64,000 bases of DNA from Patiria miniata (Eukaryota > Echinodermata > Asteroidea > Valvatida > Asterinidae). Positions 32,981-44,968 of this stretch are shown here, one piece after another. The notes under the pieces were generated by a model that made no database searches, had not been told where the DNA came from, and saw only the letters and a program-made list of their open reading frames with translations. The translations under genes and the position numbers were made by a program. The DNA lies in contig NW_024037062.1 of the NCBI RefSeq assembly GCF_015706575.1, positions 678,811 through 742,810 of the forward strand, written 5' to 3'. Each line of letters begins with the position of its first letter. The first letter of the stretch is position 1.

Positions 32981-35900
32981 GACGTCATACTTTTACCACT
33001 AGAGCGACTATTCCAAAGTTCTTTGTACATATGTAACTTTTTTGCATGAATTCAGGGTTTTTAACAGATATTGCAGCAAAAAATTAAAGAATTTATTGCA
33101 AAACATCCCTCGATGTAATCAATACTCTATCCATGGGCACTAGTGACGGCTAAGTAATTTTTTTTTAATATGTATTAAGAATTAAATATTTACATCACCT
33201 CGACGTAACTTCCATCTTAAGAATACATTAAGAAGGAACGCAAAGCATTGTGGCTACTTTACCGCATGACAATTGCACGTATTTTCCACGCACGCGCTAC
33301 GCGCATGCGCAGGTGTTAACCCAATCACATGACTTTAAATCTATCCAATGAGAACTCAAAGAAAATGGTCGACACTAGTTCCCTTGAAAAAAAGGTGTGG
33401 GTGCGAACGAAGGAATATTGTCATTATTCAATAATTGATACACGAAAATTCCCACGTATCAAAAAATAAAATTTCCCAACGAATTGCCTTGGATCGGTAA
33501 ATTTTCCTCCAGTTAGGAGCCTTGGTGTAAATACAAGATATGAAATATGGAAATAATAAATATTGATTAGTAGGGACAAAAATAATGTGAATTCTCAAGA
33601 TAAGATCGGACCACCACAGGTGCTACATTGATAGTAAATAAATATTTGCCGACCGTGGGATTAGCTTTGACCCTGAGTAATACCTTCAAGGAAAATGCCA
33701 CATATCACGAAGGTCGTCGATTCAAGGCTTTCATTTTCACACGATCGCTAGCAATTGTCGAATATTCTCATCTCCCTCTTTCTACTTTCCTGCATTTTCC
33801 CGCTTCTACCGTTTCTCGACGTCGTTGTTATCGCTGTTTAGGCCTAATTGTGTGGGTTTTTTTATCAACATACTTTTATCGGTTTCATGTTATACCGATA
33901 GTTTGTCTTTTTCTCATTATATTTGTTGTTTTATTTTAATTGGCTTGGATTTTGTTCTTAGGTAAAAATCACGCAGAATATAGACCGTCGTTTTGTCTTT
34001 TTCTCACTGCATTTCTTTATGCATTTCCTGAAATCGAAAACTGAATTTCCGCAAGAGAAACTGTATTTTTTTTTATTAGATCAGTCAGGGCATAATTTGT
34101 GTCGAGTTTCTTTTAATATGGTGAAGCTGTTTAAGACATAATCAGCACAAAATGTGAGTTAACATATAATGGTAATGTTCACTTTTTGTTTTTAACTATT
34201 AAAGTAGCTGCACTTTGTTGAAGTGACCTTTGAGGTCATGAGAGAATGTCAAGTTTCATGAAGCTTAAATTAAAATTGAAAAAAAAAACTTTATCATGTA
34301 AATGATCGTTATTGTATATACTGATTGAAAAGATTTCTGTTCACTGATGTCTTTCCTTGAAAATAAGCCACTTGCCTCCTTGCATCTAGTTCCTTAAAGG
34401 GATATCACGGCCTGGAATGCGCCCAAGTGGGCTATAAAACACGTTTGAAACGAATTTATATTAATTGGAAAGAACATTTAAAAATAGGATATAAACGTCC
34501 ACACAACCATCCTTTGAAAACTTGACGTTTTTATGTTATTCTTGCGAGAATGCTAGAACTTATTTTGGGGGTCACAATATTGACTCTGAAAAATGGAGCT
34601 GTTGAGTGCTAGTTGTGAATCCAGCCGCACAGTGATCGCCTTCTGCGGTCGTGTGAAAAACAATATTTGTGCATTGGTACTGTGTGTATTATGTGACACA
34701 CTCATAGACACTTACATGTACAGTTCATTGAATAGAGACGGCTTGAAATACGTATGCTTATGCCACAAAAAAAATTCGATGCAAACAACCGGGGGTTTTC
34801 GTCTTTTCTCGGAAACGGTAAGACATTAGGTTAGTTTCCTTCAAGCCAAACATTTTGAAATAGGATAAGTAAACAATCCAAAACATGAAATTGTCGGGAA
34901 TTTCAGACCGTGATGCCCCATTAATTCTTAACTTTACGAAGATAGATGGTTCAATATTATTGTTTTTTGTTTCGGAAAGAAAAAAAGATTGCTCAACAGA
35001 AAATGAGTTTTGTTTTGAATAAAGCCTTCGATGAAAATGACTCAAAGTTTGTCACTCCGACAGCTCCACTCCCTGCGACATGCGAAGGAACTTCTTCCCT
35101 TTATTTGTTACTTTCTGCACCCATGAGAAATGGTCCAAACTTGAACAAGCCTTCACCTAACGCATCGCATGTTGTGCTTCAAATTAACGAGCGGTAACCG
35201 ACAGGTTACCGCAATCAAAAAGCACTGAGCGAAGATGATGTACCTTTCAGCTGAAGACAGGAGTTCGATTTTTGTTTTGTTGCAGAAAAGAAACCACTTT
35301 TCTAGGCCTATAATTGTTCAGGATTCTGGCAAAATGTTTGTGAAGTTATGGGAGTAATCATGAGCTGCAAGAGGGCGGAAATAAGTTGATAAACAGCTGA
35401 TAATTTGTCCTCACAAATTGTAGTGGTTTCTGCCGATTGGGAAAGCGACAGTGGAGACATCCATCGTTATGTCGGAGTATCTGTTTCTGGTTTACAGCAA
35501 TTTGTCAGCGCTTCCAGTCATGCAAGGCATGGGTTATTGAAACAAGTTATTTTTCGCGGCTTCCTTGCTCCCTTACTTCCTGAATTAGCGTCCCCGGCAA
35601 CCCCCCCCCCAACGTACCAATTCTAGGCTTGGTTGACTATTCTCACTTATTCACGTCCTATAGGCCTATACCAATGGAGACTTAAAGCTGTCATGCGATG
35701 TGCTTTTTTGTGCGGTTGTTTTTGTTAAAGGCAACAACATTGCTCACAATCTTAACTAAGGTGTTGAAGTTTCAGCTCAATAGATAACATACATTTTGTG
35801 AAAACAGAGAAAACCTATGCACATTATTTGGTCTCATAAGTGGACTCTGTTAATTGCTAGTGCTTCCGATTGAAAATATGCTGTTTCATAATTTTCTTTA

Positions 35901-36020
35901 TTCGCATCATCAAGTTTGCAATCCTTTAATCTTTAATCGGGACATGATTCTCATTCAGTCAAGTACTTGTTGCGACCTCAAGGTCCCATAAATGAAAAAG
36001 TGGGGCCACGGACACATTTT
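32981..36020. other. No gene supported
   Basis: Mostly AT-rich unique sequence. TAGGCCTA octamers lie at 33839, 35303 and 35661. TTAA-AGGGATATCACG near 34395 resembles the end of a TTAA-flanked element without a visible partner. Open frames at 33628, 34593, 34946 and 35405 show no exon signals or domains. Confidence 0.35.
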
Positions 36021-36024
36021 TTAA

Positions 36025-36290
36025 ACACCTTTAATGGTTGTTTTCTTCCGAAAGGTACCGTTTCAGATGGAATCATTTCACAGGGTATTTAATACCAGAC
36101 CATTCTTAATATAAAGCAAGGTTTTCCCTCCTTAAATCGGTAAGTACGTTCTCTGGTAATTAATGTTTCTACGTGTGTCAAACTTAAAAGCCGCTACTTG
36201 AGTATTGCGTCAGCAGGTGGCACGTGCGCGCTCAGTGCTCCTTCGACCAATAAGATTTCAGTTTAAATTAAGAACGCGCGCGACAGGTGC
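36025..36290 (+). repeat. Two dispersed repeats side by side
   Basis: 36025-36150 matches 5060-5175 (CACCTTTAATGGTTGTTTTC, CACAGGGTATTT, AAGCAAGGTTTTCC). 36210-36290 is an inverted relative of the GC-rich repeat at 1020-1095 and 26975-27060 (GCGCTCAGTGCTCCTTCGAC, CAATAAG). Confidence 0.5.
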
Positions 36291-36936
36291 GAACGCGCCC
36301 GTCAGATACGAAGGCATGTAAGGGCGTCCTTTTTATTTCTATGGTTCTCATACTTTTTTGCCACTGCAGTTTCACCCGTTATAGCTAAATTACATGATGC
36401 CAAGTAAGTATTGTATCCCTTTTTTGCAATCGGTTTATCATTGCATTATATTCTTACAAAAGATGTAAATAAAAACATTTGTTTGATTTCGAAACTTGGT
36501 AAAAGGTTCATGTAAGCAAAAATGGCAGAATTTATGAAAGTAGAAACACGTACCGTTGGGGGCGATCTTCATCTATATCAGATTTCTCTTATCTCTTACA
36601 AGGGGCACAGTTTAGTTTAAAAGAAAAATTTAAATGAGGACCTAGGTCTTACCCCTCGCCCATCTTCTGGGAAAACAATGAAACCAAAACGTCATGCGGT
36701 GTTGACCAAGCATTCGGTAGTCTGACTGGTTACCGACTTCCTTGTATAGGACTCTTCTGGGCTCTCGGGTTTCCCGGCCTGGCCTACTACACCTCCTTCC
36801 CTGTCCATCCATATAACCCAAAGGGCCAAGCACCATAAAAGGGAGGAAACGAGGCGGTGCCCTAATAGTCTTGGCTGCCGAGATCAGCCAAACTAGCCCC
36901 GTACCTTTACGAAGATGCTAACCATGGACTTCGGCT

Positions 36937-37902
36937 CAGAGTTGTAATGACTCGAGTCAACGACTCGACTCGAGTCCGACTCGAGTCACAATTTTTGGTG
37001 ACTCGACTCGAGTCCCAACGAGTAACCGACTCGACTCCACTCGAGTCATTGCGAGCAAATGACTCGACTCATCTCGATTCCCTCATCAGAAGACTCGACT
37101 CGACTCGAGTGGATGGAAAGCTAACAAGACTAGTCCCAAAACTGTGCGAAAATATACTTGCGGTAACTTACGGTACAAAGTTATTTGTGTTCGCGTACTT
37201 CGCGTTACCGGTGCCGTCAAGTTGTGGCCGCTTATCTTGTAAAAATATACGCCTTATCACGGACTCCAATTTCGTGGTTGTATATTGTAGCGAACACCCT
37301 TCTATCCCGGAACCAGACTTTAAACGCATTTCCCAATTCTTGGTTTCATCATAGGCTTTGGACGATTTCTTAAGCCCTCGATGGAACCCTGGCTAAATTT
37401 ATGTCCTGCTTTCAAAAAATAATTAGATATATTTCATTATAATCAGAAAAAGTTTTGTATGTTGCAATTTGGTTTTGACATTGTCAACATAAAAATGATT
37501 CCAGACATGAAGTCAAGGCAGAGATTAAAACCGAAAGTTCACTTCTTGTGAACTGCTACATAGATCTTTGTAAGAAACATCTAGCCGAAGCTGTCTGCTG
37601 GGTACCAGGCAGCATATTTTTAGTCTTTGGATCTTCATAAACTGTGCTTCCCATGTGTTCCTTCTCAATTCTGTAATTTATTAGATGGTGTTCAAATATC
37701 AGTGACTCGAATTGACTCGAGCATAAAATTGACTCGACTCGACTCGACTCGACTCGACTCGACTCGACTCGACCACACATTGTGACTCGACTCAACTCGA
37801 CTCGACTCTCCCTTCTTGACCTTATGACTCGACTCGATTCGCTTCCTTAAAATGACTCCACTCGACTTGAGTCACAAAATTCAGTGACTCGTTACAACTC
37901 TG
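36937..37902. mobile_element. hAT-like fold-back element with GACTCGA arrays at both ends
   Basis: It starts CAGAGTTGTAATGACTCGAG and ends GTGACTCGTTACAACTCTG. The end repeat is CAGAGTTGTAA. GACTTCGG (36927-36934) and GACTTCGC (37903-37910) flank it, a 7-of-8 duplication with two extra bases on the left. The left array (about 36948-37112) and right array (about 37703-37895) consist of ACTCGACTCG and GACTCGAGTC permutations, including an almost pure (GACTC)n run at 37731-37771. The 590-bp centre is unique and AT-rich; the 135-codon frame across the left half has no domain. Confidence 0.75.
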
Positions 37903-37974
37903 GACTTCGCGGACAGTCCCAACTGTAGAGCTAAGCGATGACGCTAAGTTCTGTTGGTATGTTACGAAGGGAAA

Positions 37975-38135
37975 TTAAATCTTTTAACCCTAACCCCTAT
38001 GGGTGTGTGAAAACTCATAATGGATTCTGCGTGTGTGAGCGCGTGTTGAAAACCAAAGGAATTACGCAACTGGAATTCGAACCCGGGACCCAAATTTGGC
38101 GGAAAACGAACCTAACCACTCGGCCACTTGGGCTA
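37975..38135 (-). mobile_element. tRNA-derived SINE with intact A and B boxes
   Basis: Read on the minus strand from about 38135, the head resembles a serine/leucine-type tRNA. Box A is TGGCCGAGTGGTTA (38114-38127) and box B is GGTTCGAATTCC (38072-38083), with a DNA stretch between them that could be an anticodon arm region. A tRNA-unrelated body follows to about 37975. It is not a functional tRNA gene, since no closed acceptor stem with a CCA-side match could be drawn. It differs from the SINE type at 47450 and 56573. Confidence 0.6.
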
Positions 38136-38632
38136 GCCTTGAAATTCTCTGCAAACCAATGTGTACTTATCTTCTTTGGTTCATTCATGGACGAAATAGG
38201 CAAAGAGACTGCGTTTTTGAACAACCAAAAGGTAAGAAAGAGGCAGTTGAAATAGCAGTCTATGCAAGAATTTAGTAGTATAAACACGTATGATAAGTAA
38301 TTTCATGTGTAGCTTGCGTAAGATTTGGCGCAAGTGTTAAACTGACGCTTGTGTTGCGGGCTCAAATTCCGAAGACTTAACATGTCTGTTATTAAACTTA
38401 TCTTTAAAGTGGCGCCCTCTGCTCAGGCAGATCCATGCGCCAAAAAGTAGGCTAAAAATGCAAAACGAATGTGGCCAAGGGTCGTGGTAAGTTATCCCAC
38501 CTAAAAAGATCGTCTCGTATACCACGAAAAGGGACAACCTCGACCCCATTTCACTCGGAATAATTGCTCTTGAACGACTTGTGGTCGAGTGTTTTCAGAT
38601 ATTTCTGGAGTGAGAAGGCGGAGGAAAGTGCC

Positions 38633-38735
38633 ATGAACCATACTGATGTGAACCTATGCCACCCAGCCCCCGTTGTTGATTACTTTCCCCGGTATATGGG
38701 CAGCGAGTTGGGGAGTCAATCTAGGCCGTTTAAAG
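38633..38735 (+). CDS. Candidate first coding exon of an unidentified gene
   Basis: The ATG at 38633 (context GTGCCATGA) opens a 34-codon frame, MNHTDVNLCHPAPVVDYFPR followed by YMGSELGSQSRPFK, and then G|GTACCG in phase 1. The composition (Pro, aromatic, few Lys/Asn) is unlike random AT-rich sequence. The next candidate exon at 39366 opens in the matching phase. I do not recognise the protein. It could be a regulatory-protein N-terminus, a non-coding 5' exon or chance. Confidence 0.3.
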
Positions 38736-39073
38736 GTACCGTTAGTCGGCGATGAATTTGCGTCTAGCCGGTCCGAGTTTTGTTGCAAGAATCAATGTTT
38801 TCAAACTTTTAAGGTGAAAAACACGGTCATTTATTGTAGTTAATACAAATCAATTCGTTGAGGATTAGGAGCTGGACAAGTGGAGATTTACACTTAATGA
38901 AGTGGAGAAAATACCGAAGAAAACTGCTCTCGAAGGAAAAAAATGTGGATATGTCATAAGTTGAACCTTAAAGATTTTTGAATGTTTCTTGAATAATTTA
39001 TGGTCGAGGCACTTGTGTATGTATCACGACTTATCACGGGTTCAAGAGTCAATCGCAAGTCACTTAGATCACG

Positions 39074-39099
39074 GACCATTTACACATGTGTAAATGGTC
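39074..39099. repeat. Perfect 26-bp palindrome
   Basis: The centre is ACACATGTGT with arms GACCATTT / AAATGGTC. It is the core of a wider imperfect hairpin: CAAGTCACTTAGATCAC on the left against GTGCTTAGATTCAAGTC on the right, about 39050-39118. The full palindrome is 39074-39099. Confidence 0.85.
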
Positions 39100-39189
39100 T
39101 GTGCTTAGATTCAAGTCAACTCACAATGCAATTCAAATCAAACGAATCGTGACTTCATCCCTTGATCCTTGTGACTGGGCTGGTGAATT

Positions 39190-39285
39190 CAGTGGCGGAT
39201 CTACGATAGGGGCTTTCTACCTCCCCCCCTCCCATTCGGAGGACAGATAGCCCCCCCCCTTGAGCCAAACCTGGCTCCGCCCCTG
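39190..39285. mobile_element. Very short hAT-like MITE remnant (96 bp)
   Basis: The ends CAGTGGCGGATC and, read inward from the right, CAGGGGCGGAGCC match the family at 6046 and 32793. Two C-runs lie inside. No clean target duplication (GGTGAATT versus AAATTGAC). Confidence 0.55.
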
Positions 39286-39365
39286 AAATTGACTTATTCA
39301 GGCCTATACTTGTGACTCGACTTGTGATGCACTTGTGATCCATCACCCAAGTACCTCATTTACAG

Positions 39366-39425
39366 CACTGGCTTCTTGTCTTGATGAGCATTCCTTTAAC
39401 TCAGCTGCCACGGCAGCCGATGCAG
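39366..39425 (+). CDS. Candidate 60-nt internal coding exon of an unidentified gene
   Basis: An acceptor TTTACAG ends at 39365 and a strong donor CAG|GTAAGA follows 39425. Starting in phase 1 (G from the previous exon plus CA gives Ala), it reads ALASCLDEHSFNSAATAADA with no stop and ends in phase 1. It therefore fits the donor of 38633-38735 exactly, and skipping it would keep the frame. The product is unknown. No third exon could be joined with confidence. Confidence 0.3.
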
Positions 39426-42400
39426 GTAAGAAAAAAGTACGAGGCTACCTATATTTGAGCCAAGTCGAGCAGCAAGCCTCGGCCGCAGCTCGCCCGTGAT
39501 TGATCGTAGAAGGACACGCTGATGACAGCCGCGCTTGTTAAATGATGACTTTTCGCTATGTCCGACCTAGATCCACGCGTCTAAAAAAAAAATCAAGTCT
39601 TGTCTATCAGGCTGCCTCAAACCCCTCAGCCGTCTGGCACCCAATCCGCACCGCCCTTGTTCAACACTTAGGCAAGAAAGAAGGCACCCGGCTGTCCGAG
39701 ACCTACTTTTCTCCGGATTTCTGTCTTCGAGTCCGATTCAATCGCCATTTATCGTTCTGTTGTTCTGGGGTTCAGGCAGGGAAGCCGTACTATTAATTGT
39801 GTCTGCTGTGAAGCAGAGCACTGCGTGATCATCACGCGACAAACTAGAACACGCCGGGGGTCTGGGGCATTGCTATAGCCGGGCGGATGTACGTGTGGCC
39901 GGCCGGCGAGCGCTCACCAAACCCCTGCTCGGTGTATCTGTCAGTGCAAGATTTAGACGGAATTATCTGCACTTTAAATTGTGCAAACTACGGCCTTGAT
40001 GTCTCGAATGGTCCTGTACTTTTTTTGAGCAAGTGAGAAGCGATTGAGTTAATTTCACCCTCCCGGGATGAAGATGCCGCAGCTATTCCTAATTGGTCGG
40101 CCTCTGCTCACGTTATAAGTGAAATTGACAAATTAGCACTTTGGCCAATATAGGACAGCTTGACCAGCCATTATCGGGCTAAGTGACTGTCAGTAAGCGT
40201 ACTTTTCATGAGTCTACACTTCTTGGTGAGACTTAAGACATAACAGAGCCTACAAAGTGTACAACCGTTTTTCTTCTTCGTCTTTCTCCTGGGTATGGTA
40301 AAGTTATTTTGCTCCACGTTGATAGGTATAGGCCTACCTAACTTCCATCCAAAACTCGCCCAAACTATACTCATCGATATCATGATAGCATTAGCACCTA
40401 CACCACACAAACAACTAATTACCAGACTGGGAAGTATCAGAAGACGCACGTTTGCAACTAGGGCGCCCTCTAGAGTTTGCACTAAGATAATTCAAGCTTC
40501 TTTTGGGGGAACCATTTCCACGAAGTTTGCAACAAAATCTAACATTTTCAACAGAATCCTCACTCCTTTTTTTTTAAAAAGAATTGGATATTATTGGAAA
40601 TGAGGAATGAAAAACATTTTTTTTGCTGTAGAATGAGGTAATTTTTTTAAATTAAATTAATCAATCAATTATGCAAATTGATCAGCGGAACCTGTAGCAA
40701 CTGTACAAAATGACAGTCATAACAACTTTAATTTGACTCAAATGCAATGTTATCTACTGTCTATCTTTTCGTTCACTCCGGAAAGTATCAATCAGTAGAA
40801 TGTCGCACAGCCTGCACGATTGACCCCATTTGTCGAAAGTAGAGCTGGGGGTCAAAGTTCAAACGGGGGATCGATGTCGCAAAGTAATCAAGACGCGCTC
40901 GTACGTGACCGCCAAAAAGGTAATCAAAATTGCACTTTGTTCTCCGGAGGGAGGCTGAGCCGGGCCCCAATTGTGTGTAAATCGATAGGAGTGTAAGTGA
41001 CATGTCCGTATTTTCCGCCCCCTGGATTAGGACCAATTTACGGCGGAGGTCTGGGCTAATTAAATTGCCATATGGGGGCGCTTTTCCAAAACACAGGAGC
41101 GTGGAGCCCCACGCCGCATCAGGCTTGCGAAAGGGGCCGTGACCCATTTATGTTCTATTAGATCCATTCTGATTTATGAATCGTTCGCTTGACATGAATG
41201 GCCAACGCCCCGTTAGCTTTATATTAAACCAAAGACAAGGGCAGTAAAACAAGCATTTGAAGGAATAAATTACAATTGGCAGAGCCTTCTGTGTCAAATT
41301 CATGTATACAGATGTGAACGACAACATTAAGGCACAAAAAAAATATTTTGGACCTTTGATTGACTTTTGTAATTTTTCATGACGCAATGCTTGCTCGGTA
41401 TGACAGTTTTGGAATTGAATCAATATATTCGAGGCATACTTGAATCGTCTTTTTAGACCTACTTGCGAAAAAAAATTAAATGTAATCGGATCGATACCAG
41501 AAGAAGTTTCCTTTGCTTCAAACGAACCATTACGATGACGGTCAAAATCTATCAATCCTTATGTTCTTTATTTGTGCATTTGTTGAAAATGTGGGTGCCG
41601 AAGCAAAACAGCGATGTCATCATGACGTCATCACTCACCCAGTGTTTGCACCATAGATAGTGTCCGATCGCACCAACCTTGACGATAATCAATTGAGTGT
41701 TTCTACCAAGGTGACCCTTTCACCCTTCGGGCCGAGTCGGTGTTTTTTTTTTACACCGGGTCATCAGGCCGGAGATTGTGGGTCATTTTGACCGATTTCC
41801 CCGGGCCAAAGTCACTCGGCACGTCCGAAGGGGTTCGTCGTTAGTGACCAGGCTCTCTCTGTCCGCGCACGCGGCCGGCGATGTAATTAGCTAATAGCTG
41901 GCGGTAAACACTGATGACCAAAATAAAACTTGAGAGTAAAAGCACCTAGAGGGTCGAAGGGGAGGGGGGGTCCTTGTACAACCTCCAAAGGGACAAAAGT
42001 CAAGATTGTTGTTCCTGGCACGGATTAGGGCCGAAAATTGGCGGTAATTTGCCCGAGATACATAAATTAATGCCGCACGGCGGGTCGTAGTTTCGGAGAA
42101 AATGTTCCTCACTCAACAAATCGAGGAGCAACCTCAATCGGTAGAGCATAGAATGAGATGAGTGAGATGATGTCTCGAAGGATGATAAAGTCGCGTAACC
42201 CAATTGCAGTGTCATTTCATAGTACAGATTTCTTCGCGATCATAAATGAATGCTATATAGGTCCCATAGGTTCAAAAGTGTACGATTTAAATTGACTGAA
42301 TATTCAACTCTTAAAATGGAACATTGTAGTGGTTTCAGCTTTGTCTCAAGGGGCGGGGTTAGCTGTCAAAGGAAGGGGTTAGTAAGCATGTGCAACTTTC

Positions 42401-42500
42401 CCCCCTTTAATTTTTACGGCCCAAGGAGGGGGTTTGACCACCTCCCCCCCTCCCCATTTATATCGGCCACTGACAACAAATTACCAGTGAAAAGCATTTA
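39426..42500. other. No certain gene; one candidate regulatory island
   Basis: 40800-41150 is a balanced-composition, repeat-free segment within AT-rich DNA. It has GGATTAGG (41026-41033, K50 homeodomain core), GCTAATTAAATTG and CATATG. A 119-codon minus-strand frame spans it without a domain. TAGGCCTA is at 40329. The rest shows low-complexity runs and unconvincing frames at 39542, 40295 and 41148. Confidence 0.3.
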
Positions 42501-42580
42501 AAATATTGACCAATTTACGCAGGAATATAAAGCTAATTTAAAATATTGACCAATTTACGCAGGAATATAAAGCTAATTTT
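42501..42580 (+). repeat. 40-bp tandem duplication, two copies
   Basis: 42501-42540 and 42541-42580 are identical except for the last base (unit begins AAATATTGACCAATTTACGC). The near-identity suggests a recent replication-slippage duplication. Confidence 0.95.
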
Positions 42581-43147
42581 AGATCGATATCCTCCGAAAA
42601 GTATTACAGAACTCTACTCATCAAATTGTAAACATTGATGTATTGATTGTATTGATACTGTGCATTGTAAAACAAGGTTTTAAATGTATTGGCAGTTTTA
42701 TCCGCCCAAACGATCTGAACGAATTATCTTTACAGGAACTATCGTGGAAATGGACTCCGGACTGCTTGTTCCTCCATCGCCTGCCTTCATCTGCTCTGCT
42801 AGTTGTCTGCCTCCTCTCATCCAAGTACCGTTTGTGTTCCAAGGGCGGGTACGGTGGAGTACTCTTCAAGCTTTCTTCCCTTGTCCTGCCTCACTGTTAG
42901 ATTTTGTGTTTCGAATACGAGGAACGAGTCAACTCTTTTATTATTGAAATATTGCTGGCGATTTTGTTCTGTTTTCGTGCAAAGTAATAAAGACACTACA
43001 AAAAAATTTAAAAAAACTTAAGTTTAACCAGGAGGTATAGAAAAACCCCTAAAACAACCAAAATCACCGAAATCACTATAGAGAATCAATAGCTTATTGT
43101 TTATGATTTGTTTATGATTTGTGGCGCTGCAGATATGAAATGAAGGG

Positions 43148-43488
43148 GCCGTATCATAAGTCCGACGCCTCATAGGTCTGACGCCTTATAAGTCCGAAAT
43201 TTCGAACTTATGAGGCGTCGGACTTATAAATGAGGCATAACATTTATTTATTCCGCCTCATAGGTCCGACGCCTCATAAGTCCGACAACGGAAAAATGAG
43301 GCGTTTAATTTGTCGGACTTACGAGGCGTCGGAGCTTTGAGGCGTCGGACTTATGAGGCGTCGGACGTATGAGGCGTCGGACCTATGAGGCGTCGGACTT
43401 ATGGGCCTTTATTTGGTTAGGAGATGCAGTTTTGTCGGACTTATGAGGCGTCGGACCTATGAGGCGTCGGACTTATGAGCGGACCCCG
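43148..43488. mobile_element. Complete GTCCGA fold-back element
   Basis: The left end GGGGCCGTATCATAAGTCCG and the right end, read inward GGGGTCCGCTCATAAGTCCG, are an imperfect inverted repeat. Between them, CCTCATAAGTCCGACG units run first in one sense (43155-43290, with an inner small hairpin near 43195-43205) and then inverted as GAGGCGTCGGACTTAT (43300-43485). A 30-bp insert-like break lies near 43405-43435. It is the same family as the fragment at 1-175. Confidence 0.85.
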
Positions 43489-44968
43489 AAATGAACATTG
43501 AACAATGAGCAAATTCATGTAAAATATCAGCAGACTCATTCGCTCTATAACTTGTTTCTTTATTTTCTTGTTTGAACCATTTCAGCCTTTTTTTGTACCT
43601 TGGCCTTGTGGTTGGCGATCCTCATAAAATAAAATATCTATATGCCTCCCTGCCCATTATCATCACTCCTCGTCCCCAACCTCCCCCCTTCCCGCCGATG
43701 ACGGGGGGTTGTCAGGTACCCGCCGCGTCTTAGCGGGGATTTCCTCCATTCTCAGGTGCTGACAGGTGCGCACGCCGGGCCTTCCCCAGGTGAAGGAGAG
43801 GGTGTAGAGAGGGCACGATTGAAAAATTCGGCGGTTCAAAAGGAGACAGACAGAATCGAGGTATTTTTGGAACAAAGAGGTTTCGATTTGCTCTGAACCC
43901 GTACCCTTCCAGAAACCTCCATACCTTTTGCTTTGGTGTGTACATTTCCTGTTTTGCTGGTTTTACAGTTTCGAAGCAAATCGACCAAATGCAATCAGTT
44001 TAGAAGTTTACAATTATTTTTTGTTCATTGCAACTTGGCAATAACTAGCTTGAAAGTCATTTAGGAAAACAGGCTTAAGGACATCGCAATCGCAATCCAC
44101 AACCAGCTCAACCACAAAGTTCACGAACATTACACATGCATACATGGTCCTCTATTTGACCAGCGCCCCCTAGAGGTAGATGACGTCCACTCACCCCCCC
44201 CCCCCCGCTTTTCAAAATTCCCAAGCTGCGGGTCTTCCTCCCCACCAAACAAAACAGACCCAAAAACCCGTTGACGCATGCAGACAGAACTATACCTGCA
44301 GAAGATTTGAGTAAAAAAATCTTCGATTTGTAAGAATTGTGTATTTTATTTTGTATCTATCTCCACTTAAGTATTCTACTTCGTTTCTTTTCTCTTTCCA
44401 TTCTTGTAATCGCAATCCTTCCTTAAAGGTATATAAGGAACACCATTTGCAACAAAAAGTGGGGTTTTTTTTGTCGTTTCAAAGAACAACAATACAATCA
44501 ATCTGAGGCAAGTTAACAAAAAACCACCTGTCAAAAAATCAGATCTGTAGAAATTATACTTTAGAAAAGCATTTTTTTTTAAAAAGAAAACTGTGAAAAT
44601 ACATCCTTTTTTTTCTCGACACAAAGCTTATAGGTTTCCCTTGAAAGTGCGATGATTTGCTCCTATAAACATCGCGAGGAAATGATAGAAATTGCTCTTT
44701 TTTCGAAAAAAAAACCGACAGCATACAACGGGCGCATGGATTTCACAGTAAGTTTAATTCTGTTATACTTACAATCAGGTAGGATATTTTCATGATATTT
44801 TGGCAGTTTCGTTTTTGAATGTGTGCAAATGATGTCAATTACCTTCGGTTTACAATAGCAGTGAAATGTTCACACTGCATGTATACATGTACTTCAAGTT
44901 TTATACCCAGCACGATTTGAGAGAGTGGTTCCCCCCCATGTCCATATACCCTATACACACCCTAGACA
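43489..44968. other. No gene seen
   Basis: A C-run lies at 44194-44206. A pyrimidine/GC-rich stretch at 43660-43850 has minus-strand frames without recognisable features. The rest is AT-rich. Confidence 0.35.

Noticed and set aside
34946..35197. Possible exon (starts MSFVLNKAFDENDSK)
   Set aside because: An AG precedes it, but no polypyrimidine tract, no donor in frame and no recognised family.
36947..37354. 135-codon frame with repeated Asp-Ser-Thr-Arg motifs
   Set aside because: Its first third is the GACTCGA array and the rest has no domain.
38070..38135. A functional tRNA-Ser/Leu gene on the minus strand
   Set aside because: A and B boxes are present, but the acceptor stem does not close and a non-tRNA body follows; a SINE fits better.
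40788..41147. 119-codon minus-strand open frame
   Set aside because: No domain; balanced composition explains the absence of stops; considered a regulatory island instead.
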